51,255 nt of DNA from DATFLL01 sp035267785. Its GTDB lineage: Bacteria > Pseudomonadota > Gammaproteobacteria > DATFLL01. Where the stretch lies: the NCBI GenBank assembly GCA_035267785.1, contig DATFLL010000087.1, positions 1-51,255 of the forward strand. Reading direction: 5' to 3'. The notes under the pieces were generated by a model that did no database searches, was not told where the DNA came from, and saw only the letters and a program-made list of their open reading frames with translations. Shown here one piece after another: positions 34,781 to 44,385 of this stretch (positions within the stretch are counted from its first letter, which is position 1; every line of letters begins with the position of its first letter). The translations under genes were made by a program, and so were the position numbers.

Positions 34781-36060
34781 GCCACCCCCCCTCGCCCGCC
34801 GCGCTTGGCCCGGGTGCTTCCCCGTCCGACGCGCGGACCCGACGAGGTCGCGGCGGGCGCCTCCCCGGCCTCGTTCTCCAACGCAACGCGCAGCAGCAGC
34901 GCCACGGCGAGGCAGTTGGCCAACACGCTGCTGCCGCCGTAGCTCATCAGCGGCAGGGTCAGCCCCTTGGTGGGCAGGATGCCCATATTCACGCCGATGT
35001 TGATGAAGGCCTGCAGGCCGATCCAAAGGCCCAGGCCGTAAGCCAGGTAGGCGGCAAAGGCGCGGCCCGCGCGTTCGGCACGCCGACCGATGATGAGCGC
35101 ACGGCCGACCAGAACCGAGAACAACAGCACCACGCTGGCCGCACCGACCAGCCCCAGCTCCTCGGCGAGCACCGCAAAGAGGAAATCCGTGTGCGCCTCC
35201 GGCAGATAAAACAGCTTCTGCACGCTGCCGCCGAGCCCCACACCGAACCACTCGCCGCGGCCAAAGGCGATCAGCGCCTGGGTGAGCTGGAAGCCGCTGT
35301 TGTAGGGATCGGCCCAGGGATTGAGAAACGTGGTCAGTCGCTCCAGGCGATAGGGCGAGGAAACCGCCAACAACATCAACGCACCGGCGATGGTCGCCAT
35401 CAGCAGCGCGAACTGCCACCAGCGCACGCCGCCCAGCCACATCATGGCCAACGCAGTGGCCAGCATGACCGCGGCTGCACCGAAATCGGGCTCCATCAGC
35501 AGGAGCAGCACCATGATCGAAAGCAGGATCATCGGGCGCAGGAAACCGCTGATGGCGGTGCGCACCTCGTCGCGGCGGCGCACCAGATAACCGGCCAGAT
35601 AGATGATGGTGAAGAGTTTTGCCAGCTCCGAGACCTGCAGGTTGAACGGGCCCAACGCGAGCCAGCGGGTGGACCCGTTGACCGAGCGCCCGACCACGGG
35701 CATGAGCACCAGGACCAGCAGCGCCACGCTGATCAGGATCAGCGCCATGCCGTGGCGCTCCCAAAAGGCAATCGGAATGCGCAGCACCAGCGCGCCCAGG
35801 CCGATCCCCATGCCGACGTAGGCCAGCTGGCGATACAGGAAGTGAAATGGCTGGCCGAGCTCGCGGTCGGCGATGGTGATCGAGGCCGAGCTCACCATGA
35901 CCAGGCCGAAGCACAACAAGATCAGCGTGGTCACCAGTATCCAGCGATCGGGTTGAACGTCGGCGAACAACGCCCGGCGCGACCGCGCGCCTCCATCGGC
36001 GCTCGAGCCCATGAGCTGGCGCAGTCCCGGGATATTCGGCATCGGGTAATGGCCGCTCAT
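34777..36060 (-). CDS. ftsW: Septal peptidoglycan polymerase FtsW
   Basis: 427-aa SEDS glycosyltransferase with about ten membrane helices. The family features are a loop with GRSVNGSTRWLALGPFNLQ, FAVLAEELGLVGA and MSYGGSSVLANCLAVALLLR near the end. The N-terminal ~45 residues are cytoplasmic. The C-terminal tail is basic and Arg/Gly-rich. It overlaps both neighbours by ATGA. It works with FtsI, encoded in the same cluster. Confidence 0.97.
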   Translation of the reverse strand: MSGHYPMPNIPGLRQLMGSSADGGARSRRALFADVQPDRWILVTTLILLCFGLVMVSSASITIADRELGQPFHFLYRQLAYVGMGIGLGALVLRIPIAFWERHGMALILISVALLVLVLMPVVGRSVNGSTRWLALGPFNLQVSELAKLFTIIYLAGYLVRRRDEVRTAISGFLRPMILLSIMVLLLLMEPDFGAAAVMLATALAMMWLGGVRWWQFALLMATIAGALMLLAVSSPYRLERLTTFLNPWADPYNSGFQLTQALIAFGRGEWFGVGLGGSVQKLFYLPEAHTDFLFAVLAEELGLVGAASVVLLFSVLVGRALIIGRRAERAGRAFAAYLAYGLGLWIGLQAFINIGVNMGILPTKGLTLPLMSYGGSSVLANCLAVALLLRVALENEAGEAPAATSSGPRVGRGSTRAKRGGRGGVA

Positions 36061-37433
36061 GCCAGCGCCTCCCTGACCCGGGCCATGAAGACCTCGCCCC
36101 GCTCTTCGTAGCCGGAGAACATATCGAAGCTGGCACAGGCCGGCGAGAGCAGTACGCTGTCGCCCCCGTGGGCCAGACGGCGCGCCGCCGCCACAGCGGC
36201 GGCCATGTCCGGAGCGTGCTCGACCGGCACCACGCCCCCCAGGCCAGTCTCGATCAGGGGGGCGTCCTGACCGATGAGGACCGCCGCCCGGCCGCGTTCG
36301 GCCAGCGCCGGGCGCAGGGGCGAGAAGTCCTGGCCCTTGCCCTGACCGCCGGCAATTAGCACGATGCGCTCGCCGGGCAGCCCGCGCAGGGCCGCCAGAG
36401 TCGCGCCGACATTGGTCCCCTTGGAATCGTTGAACCAGGCCACCCCGTCGCGTTCGGCCACGAACTGGCTGCGATGGGGCAGACCCGTGAAGCTGTGCAG
36501 GACCGACAGCATCGCCGCGCGCTCCAATCCAACCGCCTCGCCCAGCGCCAGCCCCGCCAGCGCGTTGGCCACGTTGTGCCAGCCGCGCAGGCCGAGCTCA
36601 TCGACGGCCAGCAGCGACTCCGCCCCGCGGCACAGCCAGGGCGCACCGTCGTGCCGGCAAACGCCGAAGTCGTCGCCGGACGGTGTACCCAGCCCGAATC
36701 GCACCACCCGCGCCGGAGGCAGCTCGGCCGCCAGAGCGGCCACGCGCGGGTCGTCGACATTGATCACCGCCATGCCGTCACCCTGGAAGATACGGGCCTT
36801 GGCGCCAACGTAGTCGTCCATACCCGCGTAGCGGTCGAGATGGTCCTCGCTGACGTTGAGCACCGCGGCGGCGGCCGCATTGAGCGAATAGGTCGTCTCG
36901 AGTTGGAAGCTGGAAAGTTCGAGGACGTACAGGTCGGGGGCCTCGCCCTCGACCAACAGATCCAGCGCGGGGATGCCGAGGTTGCCGCCGACGCGCACGT
37001 CGCGCCCGGCAGCCCGGGCCATCTCGCCGAGTAGCGTCGTTACCGTGCTCTTGCCGTTCGAACCCGTAATAGCGACCACGGGTGCATCGGCGTGGCGGGC
37101 GAACAGCTCGATGTCGCCGATGATCGAGGCGCCGCGCGCCTCGGCCGCCTGGACCAGCGGCTCGCTGCGCGAAACGCCGGGGCTAAGCACGATGGTATCG
37201 GCATGAGAAAATGCGGCCTCCTCGAAGCCGCCCACGAACACGGCCGCATCGGGCAGAGCCTCGCGCAGTGCTGCCAGGGCCGGCGGCTGGCTGCGGCTGT
37301 CCGTCACGGCGACCTCGACGCCGTGAGCGGCCAGGAAGCGCGCGCAGGACAAGCCGGTCTTGCCCAGACCGACCACCAGTGCACGTCGCTCGCTGTTCGC
37401 TGCCGAAACCATTTTAGTCGCCGTCGCTCCCAT
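36057..37433 (-). CDS. murD: UDP-N-acetylmuramoylalanine--D-glutamate ligase
   Basis: 458-aa Mur ligase that adds D-Glu. The uracil-binding domain starts LVVGLGKTGLSCARFLAAHG. The P-loop is ITGSNGKSTVT, the central segment is LELSSFQLETTYSL and NVSEDHLDRY, and the C-terminal domain contains NDSKGTNVGAT and the end SPACASFDMF. ATG 37433 is used; an ATG seven codons later (37412) is possible. Nine bases separate it from mraY. Confidence 0.97.
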   Translation of the reverse strand: MGATATKMVSAANSERRALVVGLGKTGLSCARFLAAHGVEVAVTDSRSQPPALAALREALPDAAVFVGGFEEAAFSHADTIVLSPGVSRSEPLVQAAEARGASIIGDIELFARHADAPVVAITGSNGKSTVTTLLGEMARAAGRDVRVGGNLGIPALDLLVEGEAPDLYVLELSSFQLETTYSLNAAAAAVLNVSEDHLDRYAGMDDYVGAKARIFQGDGMAVINVDDPRVAALAAELPPARVVRFGLGTPSGDDFGVCRHDGAPWLCRGAESLLAVDELGLRGWHNVANALAGLALGEAVGLERAAMLSVLHSFTGLPHRSQFVAERDGVAWFNDSKGTNVGATLAALRGLPGERIVLIAGGQGKGQDFSPLRPALAERGRAAVLIGQDAPLIETGLGGVVPVEHAPDMAAAVAAARRLAHGGDSVLLSPACASFDMFSGYEERGEVFMARVREALA

Positions 37434-37442
37434 GCCTTTGCA

Positions 37443-38525
37443 TCAACGAATCTTCAGCGTGGCCAGCCCGACCAGCACCAGGATCACCGTCACAATCCAG
37501 AAGCGCACGATGACGCGAGGCTCGGGCCAGCCCTTGAGCTCGAAATGGTGATGCAGCGGCGCCATGCGGAAGATGCGCCGCCCCGTCAACTTGAACGAGG
37601 CGACCTGCAGGATGACCGAGACGGTCTCCATGACGAAAACCCCGCCCATAATCAACAGCACCAGTTCCTGGCGCACGATCACCGCCAGCACCCCCAGGGC
37701 CGCACCCAGGGCCAGCGCGCCCACGTCGCCCATAAACACCTGGGCCGGGTAGGCGTTGAACCACAGAAAACCTAGCCCGGCACCGACCAGGGCGCCGCAG
37801 AACACGACCACCTCTCCGACACCCGGGATGTAGGGAATGCCGAGATAGGCGGAGAAATTCACGTGGCCGGTCGCGTAGGCAAAGACGGCGAGCGCCCCGC
37901 CAACCATGACCGTGGGCATGATCGCCAGTCCGTCGAGACCGTCGGTGAGATTGACCGCGTTGCTGGAGCCAACAATGACGAAGTACGCCAAGGCGATGTA
38001 GAACCCGCCCATGGGAATGACTACGTGCTTGAAGAAGGGCACGATGAGCTCGGTCTCGCCCGGCGTCCGTGCGGTGTAATAGAGGAACAGTGCCGCGCCC
38101 AGACCGCCAACCGACTGCCACAAGTACTTTGTGCGCGCTCTCAAACCACGCGAGTCGCCCTTGACCAGCTTCTTGTAATCGTCGATCCAGCCGATGGTGC
38201 CGAAGATGAAGGTTACGGCGAGCACGACCCAGATGTAGCGATTCTCCAGGTCCGCCCACAGCAGGGTGGTCAGGCCAATGGAGACGAGGATCAGCGCACC
38301 GCCCATGGTCGGCGTGCCCGCCTTGGTCAGGTGCGTCTGCGGGCCGTCGTCGCGTACGTTCTGGCCGATTTTGTAGCTCGTGAGTTTGCGGATGACGAAC
38401 GGGCCGACGAGGAACGAGATGGCGAGCGCCGTGAGCACGCCGAGGATCCCCCGCACCGTCAGGTAATGGAAGACGTTGAACCCCGTGTAATAATGTTCCA
38501 GGTACTGTGCCAGATAATAAAGCAC
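37443..38525 (-). CDS. mraY: Phospho-MurNAc-pentapeptide transferase MraY
   Basis: 360 aa, the same length as E. coli MraY. It is an integral membrane enzyme with about ten helices that makes lipid I on undecaprenyl phosphate. Active-site motifs are GWIDDYKK, NAVNLTDGLDGLA and FRMAPLHHHFELKGWPE. It starts YYLAQYLEHYY as in close relatives. Five bases separate it from the murF stop. Confidence 0.98.
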   Translation of the reverse strand: MLYYLAQYLEHYYTGFNVFHYLTVRGILGVLTALAISFLVGPFVIRKLTSYKIGQNVRDDGPQTHLTKAGTPTMGGALILVSIGLTTLLWADLENRYIWVVLAVTFIFGTIGWIDDYKKLVKGDSRGLRARTKYLWQSVGGLGAALFLYYTARTPGETELIVPFFKHVVIPMGGFYIALAYFVIVGSSNAVNLTDGLDGLAIMPTVMVGGALAVFAYATGHVNFSAYLGIPYIPGVGEVVVFCGALVGAGLGFLWFNAYPAQVFMGDVGALALGAALGVLAVIVRQELVLLIMGGVFVMETVSVILQVASFKLTGRRIFRMAPLHHHFELKGWPEPRVIVRFWIVTVILVLVGLATLKIR

Positions 38526-38530
38526 TGCCC

Positions 38531-39916
38531 TTAACCCTCCCCCTCGGTGACGAGAGCGGCAACGACCTCGTCGAGCTTCATGCGCCGTGAGCCCTTGAGC
38601 AGAACCGTGACGCCGGCATGGAGCTCGCCGCGCAGCGCCTCAATGAGCGCCTCGCGCGAATTGAAGGCCCGCGCCCCGGCGCCGAAGCGCTCGCAGGCCG
38701 CCGCGGCCAGCTCCCCCAGACAGTACAGACGCTCAACGCCGGCGACCCTCGCCCGCTCGCCCGCATTCGTGTGCAGCTCGACACCGCTCTCACCCAGCTC
38801 TGCCATGTCGCCAAGCACGAAGTAGCGCTCACCGTCGCACGCGGCTAGCACGTCCAGGGCCGCCTGCAGGGAACCCGGATTGGCGTTATAGGTATCGTCG
38901 ATGAGCGCGGCACCCGCGTACGCGGCCCGGCGCACCAGACGCCCGGGCACGGGGCGAAGGCCCGCCAGCCCGGCGCGCATCGCCTCGGTCGAACAGCCCA
39001 CCGCCGAGGCGGCCGCGCAGGCGGCCAGGGCGTTCATGACGTTATGGCGCCCGGCCAGCGGAAGTTGCACTTCGAAGTCCCCGGCGGGCGTGCGAACGGC
39101 AAGCTCGCTGCCCGCCCCCGCCGGCCGCCACTCGGCGCTAACGTCCGCCTTCGCCTCCAGGGCGAAGCGGATCTGCCGGCGGCCTCCGGCCAGCTCGACC
39201 CAGAGGCTGGCGTAGGTATCGTCGGCGTTGATCACGGCCACGCCGTCGGGGCCCAAGCCGCCGTAGATCTCACCCTTGGCCCGCGCGACGCCGGCCACGG
39301 AGCCGAAGCCTTCGAGGTGGGCTTCGCCGGCATTGGTGATCAAGGCCACGTCGGGACGGGCGATGTCCGTCAGATAGGCGATCTCGCCGGGATGGTTGGC
39401 GCCCATCTCGATGACCGCGTAGCGGTGCCCGGGCCGCAGCCCGAACAGGGTCAGCGGAACGCCAATATCATTGTTGAGGTTGCCCCGCGTGGCCAGCGTC
39501 GGACCGAGCGTGCCCAGTATCGCCGCGAGCATCTCCTTGACCGTGGTCTTGCCGTTGCTGCCGGTCACGGCCACCAGCGGAGCGGAGAACCGCTCGCGCC
39601 AGTGACGGGCCAGGCGCCCCAATGCCAGGCGGGTGTCGGGCACGATAAGGGCCGGCTCGGCACCGGCTACCGCGTGGTCGAGAAGATAGGCTGCCGCGCC
39701 GCGCTCGCGGGCGGCATCGACGAAATCGTGACCATCGAAGCTGGGACCGCGCAGCGCCACGAACAGCTCGCCCGCCTGCAGCGTTCGGCTGTCGGTGCTC
39801 ACACCGCGAACCACCGTCTTCCCGCCCGGCGGTGCTGTACCCAGGGCGCGCGCGGCCTCGGCCAGGCTCAGTTCAAAGCCCTCGGCGGCGGGCATGGCAC
39901 GGTGCGCGGCCATCAT
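38531..39916 (-). CDS. murF: UDP-MurNAc-tripeptide--D-alanyl-D-alanine ligase
   Basis: 461-aa Mur ligase that adds D-Ala-D-Ala, the product of DdlB encoded downstream. Motifs: substrate domain GVSTDSRTLQAGELFVAL, P-loop VTGSNGKTTVKEM, NLNNDIGVPLTL, EMGANHPGEI and the C-terminal DDTYNANPGS. The ATG overlaps the murE stop (ATGA), with two Met codons in a row. The open frame upstream is a murE shadow. Confidence 0.97.
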   Translation of the reverse strand: MMAAHRAMPAAEGFELSLAEAARALGTAPPGGKTVVRGVSTDSRTLQAGELFVALRGPSFDGHDFVDAARERGAAAYLLDHAVAGAEPALIVPDTRLALGRLARHWRERFSAPLVAVTGSNGKTTVKEMLAAILGTLGPTLATRGNLNNDIGVPLTLFGLRPGHRYAVIEMGANHPGEIAYLTDIARPDVALITNAGEAHLEGFGSVAGVARAKGEIYGGLGPDGVAVINADDTYASLWVELAGGRRQIRFALEAKADVSAEWRPAGAGSELAVRTPAGDFEVQLPLAGRHNVMNALAACAAASAVGCSTEAMRAGLAGLRPVPGRLVRRAAYAGAALIDDTYNANPGSLQAALDVLAACDGERYFVLGDMAELGESGVELHTNAGERARVAGVERLYCLGELAAAACERFGAGARAFNSREALIEALRGELHAGVTVLLKGSRRMKLDEVVAALVTEGEG

Positions 39917-41439
39917 CGTCCGGCCTCCCCGAGTAGGCGGCGCACCTGCTCGACATCGCTGAACGAGCGGCGCTCGCCCGCGACCTCCTGATAGTCCTCG
40001 TGGCCCTTGCCGGCGATGAGCACCACATCGCCGGGGCCCGCCAGGGCGAAGGCACGTTCGATGGCCGCCGCGCGGTCGCGTTCGACATAGGCCGCGTCGG
40101 GCCGCTGCATCCCCGCCTGAATGTGACTGACGATGTCCCAGGGGTTCTCCCCGCGCGGGTTGTCGTCGGTCAATACCACGAAATCGGCCAGGCGCTCGGC
40201 CGCACGCCCCATGAACGGACGCTTGGCCCGGTCGCGCTCGCCGCCGCAGCCGAACACGCACCACAGGCTGCCCGCGGTATGCTCGCGCAGCGCCGCGAGG
40301 ACCTGCTCCAGCGCATCCGGCGTGTGGGCATAGTCCACGACCAGCAGCGGGCGCTCGCCGCCACCGAAACGCTCCATGCGCCCGGGCACGGTGGTCAGGC
40401 CGGCCAGGCGCGCCAGCGCCGTGTCCAGCGCCATACCGTGGGCCAGCAGTACGCCGAGCACGGCGAGCAGATTGGCCGCGTTGAAGCGGCCAAGCAGCGA
40501 ACTGACCAGCTCGCCCTCGCCCCAGGGGCTGTGGACCTGCAGTCGCAGGCCCTCGAGGTCAAGGCGCAGCTCGGTGCCGTAAAGCGTCGGCGCTTTGCCA
40601 TGGACCTCCAGCCCATAGCTCAAGACCTGCACGTCCGCGGACAGCCGGGTCAGCAGCTCGCGGCCGAAGGCGTCGTCGGCATTGACGACCGCCGTGCGAA
40701 GTCCCGGCATCTCGAACAGACGGCGCTTGGCCCGCCCGTAGGCATCCATGTCACCGTGGTAGTCCAGGTGTTCGTGGCTGAGATTGGTGAACACCGCCGT
40801 ATCGAAGGCCACGCCGTTGACGCGCCCCTGCTCGAGGCCATGCGAGGAGACCTCCAGCACGGCCGCACTCGCGCCCCGATCGCACATGTCCGACAACAGG
40901 GCGTGGGTGGTAATGGCGTCCGGGGTCGTGTGGCGCGTTTCGCTCAACTGTCCGTACAGTCCGTTGCCCAGGGTGCCTATCACGCCGCAGGGCGCGTCCG
41001 CGCTGAGGATTTGGGCCAGGAACTGGGTGACCGAAGTCTTGCCGTTGGTGCCGGTCACGCCCACGGTGAACAACCGGTGCGAGGGCTGCCCATAAAAACG
41101 GTCGGCGATAACGCCGACCAGTTGAGACAACTCGGGTATCGCCAGCAGCGGCACCTTGTGCCCCCCCGGGCCCGTGCGCCAACTCAGGGCGAGCGGTGCG
41201 GCGCGTCCCTCCGCCTCCCAGAGTACGGCCACGGCACCGGCGGCAATGGCGGTGTCGGCGTGATCCAGACCATGGGTGCGCGTCCCGGCCAGGGCAACGA
41301 AGGCCTGACCCGGCCCCACACGGCGGCTGTCCAGCGCGAGCCCGGAAACGGGACGATCGGCCTCGGCCGCGACTTCGGCAATCCCGGCCAGCAGCGCGCT
41401 CAAAGTATAGGAATGACGCTGTTCGTGGGCGGCCATCAT
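39913..41439 (-). CDS. murE: UDP-MurNAc-tripeptide synthetase MurE (meso-DAP type)
   Basis: 508 aa. Adds the third stem residue. The P-loop is GVTGTNGKTSVTQF; the central domain has EVSSHGLEQGRVNG and NLSHEHLDYHGDMDAYG; the C-terminal domain holds DNPRGENP, the meso-diaminopimelate recognition motif. This indicates DAP-type peptidoglycan. The ATG overlaps the ftsI stop (ATGA). Confidence 0.97.
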   Translation of the reverse strand: MMAAHEQRHSYTLSALLAGIAEVAAEADRPVSGLALDSRRVGPGQAFVALAGTRTHGLDHADTAIAAGAVAVLWEAEGRAAPLALSWRTGPGGHKVPLLAIPELSQLVGVIADRFYGQPSHRLFTVGVTGTNGKTSVTQFLAQILSADAPCGVIGTLGNGLYGQLSETRHTTPDAITTHALLSDMCDRGASAAVLEVSSHGLEQGRVNGVAFDTAVFTNLSHEHLDYHGDMDAYGRAKRRLFEMPGLRTAVVNADDAFGRELLTRLSADVQVLSYGLEVHGKAPTLYGTELRLDLEGLRLQVHSPWGEGELVSSLLGRFNAANLLAVLGVLLAHGMALDTALARLAGLTTVPGRMERFGGGERPLLVVDYAHTPDALEQVLAALREHTAGSLWCVFGCGGERDRAKRPFMGRAAERLADFVVLTDDNPRGENPWDIVSHIQAGMQRPDAAYVERDRAAAIERAFALAGPGDVVLIAGKGHEDYQEVAGERRSFSDVEQVRRLLGEAGR

Positions 41440-43151
41440 AGACGGCCCTCCAGGGCGGCGACGCGGGTGGTACTCGCGGGCAGATCATCGGGCGGCACGT
41501 CGAGCAGGCGCAGGGCACCGGCCATGACCTTTTCGAATACCGGTGCGGCGACCAGGCCGCCGTAATAGGCACCTGCCCGCGGCTCGTTGATACAGACGAC
41601 CATCACCAGGCGCGGATCGCTGGCCGGGGCCATGCCGGCGAAGATGGCATCGTAACGCCGGTCCGAATACCCGTCGGCCCCGACCTTCTTGACCGTGCCG
41701 GTCTTGCCCGCCACCTGGTAACCGGCGATGTTGGCGCGCGTGCCCGTGCCGCCCTTGCTGACAACCGCCTCGAGCATGTGGCGTACCTGGCGGGTGGTGC
41801 GCGCCGGCAGGACGCGATTGCAGCCCGAGGGGGCGCTGTTGAGGCGCACAAAGGAGATCGGCGGCAGGCAGCCGTCGTCGGCGATCGCCGTGTAGGCATG
41901 GGCGAGCTGCAGCGTCGTGACCGACAGGCCGTAACCGAAGGCCAGGGTGGCGCGCTCGATGCGCTGCCAGCTGGTATAGGGATTGAGCAGACCGCTGGAC
42001 TCGCCGGGAAAACCGCTGCCCGTGGTCATCCCGAAGCCCACCCGCGTCAGCGTGCTCCACAGGTCGCGCGGCGGGATCGACAACGAGATCTTGCTCGCGC
42101 CGACGTTGCTCGATTTCTTGATAATGGTGGTAATGTCAATACGCCCGTAATCGCGCTCGTCGCGGATCAGGTTGCCCGAGACGCGATAGAAGCCGGGCGA
42201 GGTATCGATCGTGGTGCTCGGCTTGATGCGCCCGTCGTCGAGCGCCGCGGCGATGGTGAACGGCTTGATGGTCGAGCCCGGCTCGAAGACGTCGGTCACC
42301 GCACGGTTGCGATAGCGGCTGCTCTTGAGATCTTCCCGGTTGTTCGGGTTGTACGAGGGCTGATTGACCATCGCCAGCACCTCGCCCGTGCGCGCATCGA
42401 GCACCACGGCCGAACCGGAGCGGGCCTTGTTCTGCAGCACGGCGCGCTTGAGCTCCCGATACGCCAGATACTGCACACGCCGGTCGATGCTCAACCTCAA
42501 CGTCTTGCCCGGGCGCGGCTCACGGATGCTCTCGACGTTCTGCACGATGTGGCCGAGGCGGTCCTTGATGACGCGCTTGGCGCCCGGCGTACCGCGCAGC
42601 CAGTCGTTGTAGGCCAGCTCCAGCCCTTCCTGGCCTACGTCGTCGACGTTGGTGAAGCCGATGACGTGGGCCGTCACGGGGCCGGTCGGATAGTAGCGGC
42701 GGTATTCGCGCTGCAGTGACAGGCCCGGCAGAGCGAGCGCCATCACCCGTTTGGCAAGGTCCGGGTCGATCTGACGCTTGAGGTAGACAAAGGACTTGTC
42801 GCGGCGGGCGGCGATAAGATTCTGAGTGTGCTGCAGGTCCAGGTCGAGCAGCTTGGTCAGCTTCACCCACTGCCCTCGCGAGGCCTGAAACTCCTGCGGA
42901 TTGACCCACACGGAGTCGACCGGCGTGCTGATCGCCAGAGGCTCACCGTTGCGATCGGTGATCATCCCGCGGTGGGCCGCCACCGAGACCACCCGCATGG
43001 CGCGCGCATCGCCCTGTTCCTGGAGAAAGTCCTTGCGAAAGACACTCAGATCGACCGCGCGCCACAGCAGCGCCCCGACCGCCAGCAGCAGCACGGCCGC
43101 GACGACGGTCAGGCGCAGCGGCGAAACAGCTTGTTCACGGCGCGCGTTCAT
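41436..43151 (-). CDS. ftsI: Septal transpeptidase FtsI (PBP3)
   Basis: 571-aa class B penicillin-binding protein. A single N-terminal membrane helix (about 12-33) is followed by the pedestal domain (RGMITDRNGEPLAISTPV) and the transpeptidase domain: nucleophile Ser near residue 293 in EPGSTIKPF, SSN in IKKSSNVGASK, and KTGT in AGKTGTVKK. It cross-links septal peptidoglycan with FtsW. ATGA overlaps link it to ftsL and murE. Confidence 0.97.
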   Translation of the reverse strand: MNARREQAVSPLRLTVVAAVLLLAVGALLWRAVDLSVFRKDFLQEQGDARAMRVVSVAAHRGMITDRNGEPLAISTPVDSVWVNPQEFQASRGQWVKLTKLLDLDLQHTQNLIAARRDKSFVYLKRQIDPDLAKRVMALALPGLSLQREYRRYYPTGPVTAHVIGFTNVDDVGQEGLELAYNDWLRGTPGAKRVIKDRLGHIVQNVESIREPRPGKTLRLSIDRRVQYLAYRELKRAVLQNKARSGSAVVLDARTGEVLAMVNQPSYNPNNREDLKSSRYRNRAVTDVFEPGSTIKPFTIAAALDDGRIKPSTTIDTSPGFYRVSGNLIRDERDYGRIDITTIIKKSSNVGASKISLSIPPRDLWSTLTRVGFGMTTGSGFPGESSGLLNPYTSWQRIERATLAFGYGLSVTTLQLAHAYTAIADDGCLPPISFVRLNSAPSGCNRVLPARTTRQVRHMLEAVVSKGGTGTRANIAGYQVAGKTGTVKKVGADGYSDRRYDAIFAGMAPASDPRLVMVVCINEPRAGAYYGGLVAAPVFEKVMAGALRLLDVPPDDLPASTTRVAALEGRL

Positions 43152-43441
43152 GGCTTGACGATCACCACGTTCTCATGGGCCGGTACCACCATGCCCAGCT
43201 TGTTGCGGGCCACGCGCTCGATACGCCCGTGCGTGGCCCAGGTGCTCTGCTCGAGCTGCAGCTGTCCCCACTCAACGTTCATGGCATCGCGTTTTTGCTG
43301 CAGTCCCTGGAGTTCGACAAACAGCTTACGGCTCTCGTGCTTGGCATAGACTACGGCGATCGCCGAGACGAATACCGCCGCAGCGAGCCCCGCCAAGGCG
43401 AGGGCCTTGGGTGATATCCGCCGCAGCACGCCGCCGCTCAT
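43148..43441 (-). CDS. ftsL: Cell division protein FtsL
   Basis: 97 aa. One membrane helix (about 13-33, LALAGLAAAVFVSAIAVVYA) followed by a periplasmic coiled coil (about 36-70, with LFVELQGLQQKRDAMNVEWG) and the conserved end RIERVARNKLGMVVP. FtsL joins FtsQ and FtsB to activate FtsWI. It lies between rsmH and ftsI with ATGA overlaps at both ends. Confidence 0.94.
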   Translation of the reverse strand: MSGGVLRRISPKALALAGLAAAVFVSAIAVVYAKHESRKLFVELQGLQQKRDAMNVEWGQLQLEQSTWATHGRIERVARNKLGMVVPAHENVVIVKP

Positions 43442-44373
43442 GCCAGCCGCTCCGCCACACGCAGCACCGAGCTGCGCGCACGGGGATTGTCGCGCAGCTC
43501 CGCCTCGCCCGGACGCACGGCCTTGCCGACCAGGCGCAGGCGTGGGCGCAGCTGCGCGGCGGTGACCGGCAGGTCGGGCGGGAAGTCATCGCCGCGCGAG
43601 GCGTCTCGCATGAAGCGCTTGACCATGCGGTCCTCGAGCGAGTGAAAGCTGATCACCACCAGGCGCCCACCCGGGGCGAGTACGTCCAGCACCTGATCCA
43701 GGCAGGCATGCAGGTCATCGAGCTCGTGGTTGATAAAGATACGAATTCCCTGGAAGCTGCGGGTGGCCGGGTCCTTGCCCGGCTCGCGAGAGGGGTTGGC
43801 CGCCGCGACGATAGCGGCCAGGCGCCCCGTGGTATCGATGGGTCGCTCGGTGCGCGCGGCGACGATGGCCCGCGCAATGCGCCGGGCGTAGCGTTCTTCG
43901 CCGAAATCGCGCAGCACGCGCGCAATTTCGGCCTCGCCGGCGCCGGCCAGCCACTGCGCGGCGCTGACGCCGCTGTCGGGATCCATGCGCATATCCAGCG
44001 GACCGTCGCGGCGAAAGCTGAAACCGCGAGCGGGATCGTCGAGCTGAGGCGAGGAGACGCCCAGGTCGAGCAATATGCCGTCGACCCGGCCGAGCCAGTC
44101 CAGCGCTTTGACATGTTGTGCCAGCATCGCGAACGAACCCCGCTTGATCGTTAACCGCGGCTCCGCCGCGAACGCGGCCTCGGCCTCACGCACCGCCGCC
44201 GGGTCCTTGTCCAATGCCAGCAGGCGCCCCGCGGGCCCCAGTTGGGCCAAGATGGCGCGGGCGTGCCCGCCGCGCCCGAAGGTGCCGTCCACGTACCGCC
44301 CGTCGGCGTTGATCGCCAGCCCTGCCAGCGCCTCTTCCAACAGGACCGGCCGGTGCGTCTGTGCGATGCCCAT
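43438..44373 (-). CDS. rsmH: 16S rRNA (cytosine1402-N4)-methyltransferase RsmH
   Basis: 311-aa SAM methyltransferase acting on C1402 of 16S rRNA, the same nucleotide that RsmI (encoded nearby at 45554) methylates on its ribose. Motifs: HRPVLLEEAL, SAM loop DGTFGRGGHARAIL, ILLDLGVSSPQLDDPARGFS, and FINHELDDL. It starts 12 bp after mraZ and overlaps ftsL. Confidence 0.97.
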   Translation of the reverse strand: MGIAQTHRPVLLEEALAGLAINADGRYVDGTFGRGGHARAILAQLGPAGRLLALDKDPAAVREAEAAFAAEPRLTIKRGSFAMLAQHVKALDWLGRVDGILLDLGVSSPQLDDPARGFSFRRDGPLDMRMDPDSGVSAAQWLAGAGEAEIARVLRDFGEERYARRIARAIVAARTERPIDTTGRLAAIVAAANPSREPGKDPATRSFQGIRIFINHELDDLHACLDQVLDVLAPGGRLVVISFHSLEDRMVKRFMRDASRGDDFPPDLPVTAAQLRPRLRLVGKAVRPGEAELRDNPRARSSVLRVAERLA

Positions 44374-44385
44374 GGCGTGCCCTTC

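Noticed and set aside
33683..36136. 817-codon minus-strand open frame that fuses murG to an upstream reading frame
   Set aside because: Only the part from 34780 is MurG; the N-terminal extension is an out-of-frame read of ftsW.
40000..41565. 521-codon plus-strand open frame opposite murE
   Set aside because: It is a shadow of murE; codon usage and motifs support only the minus strand.
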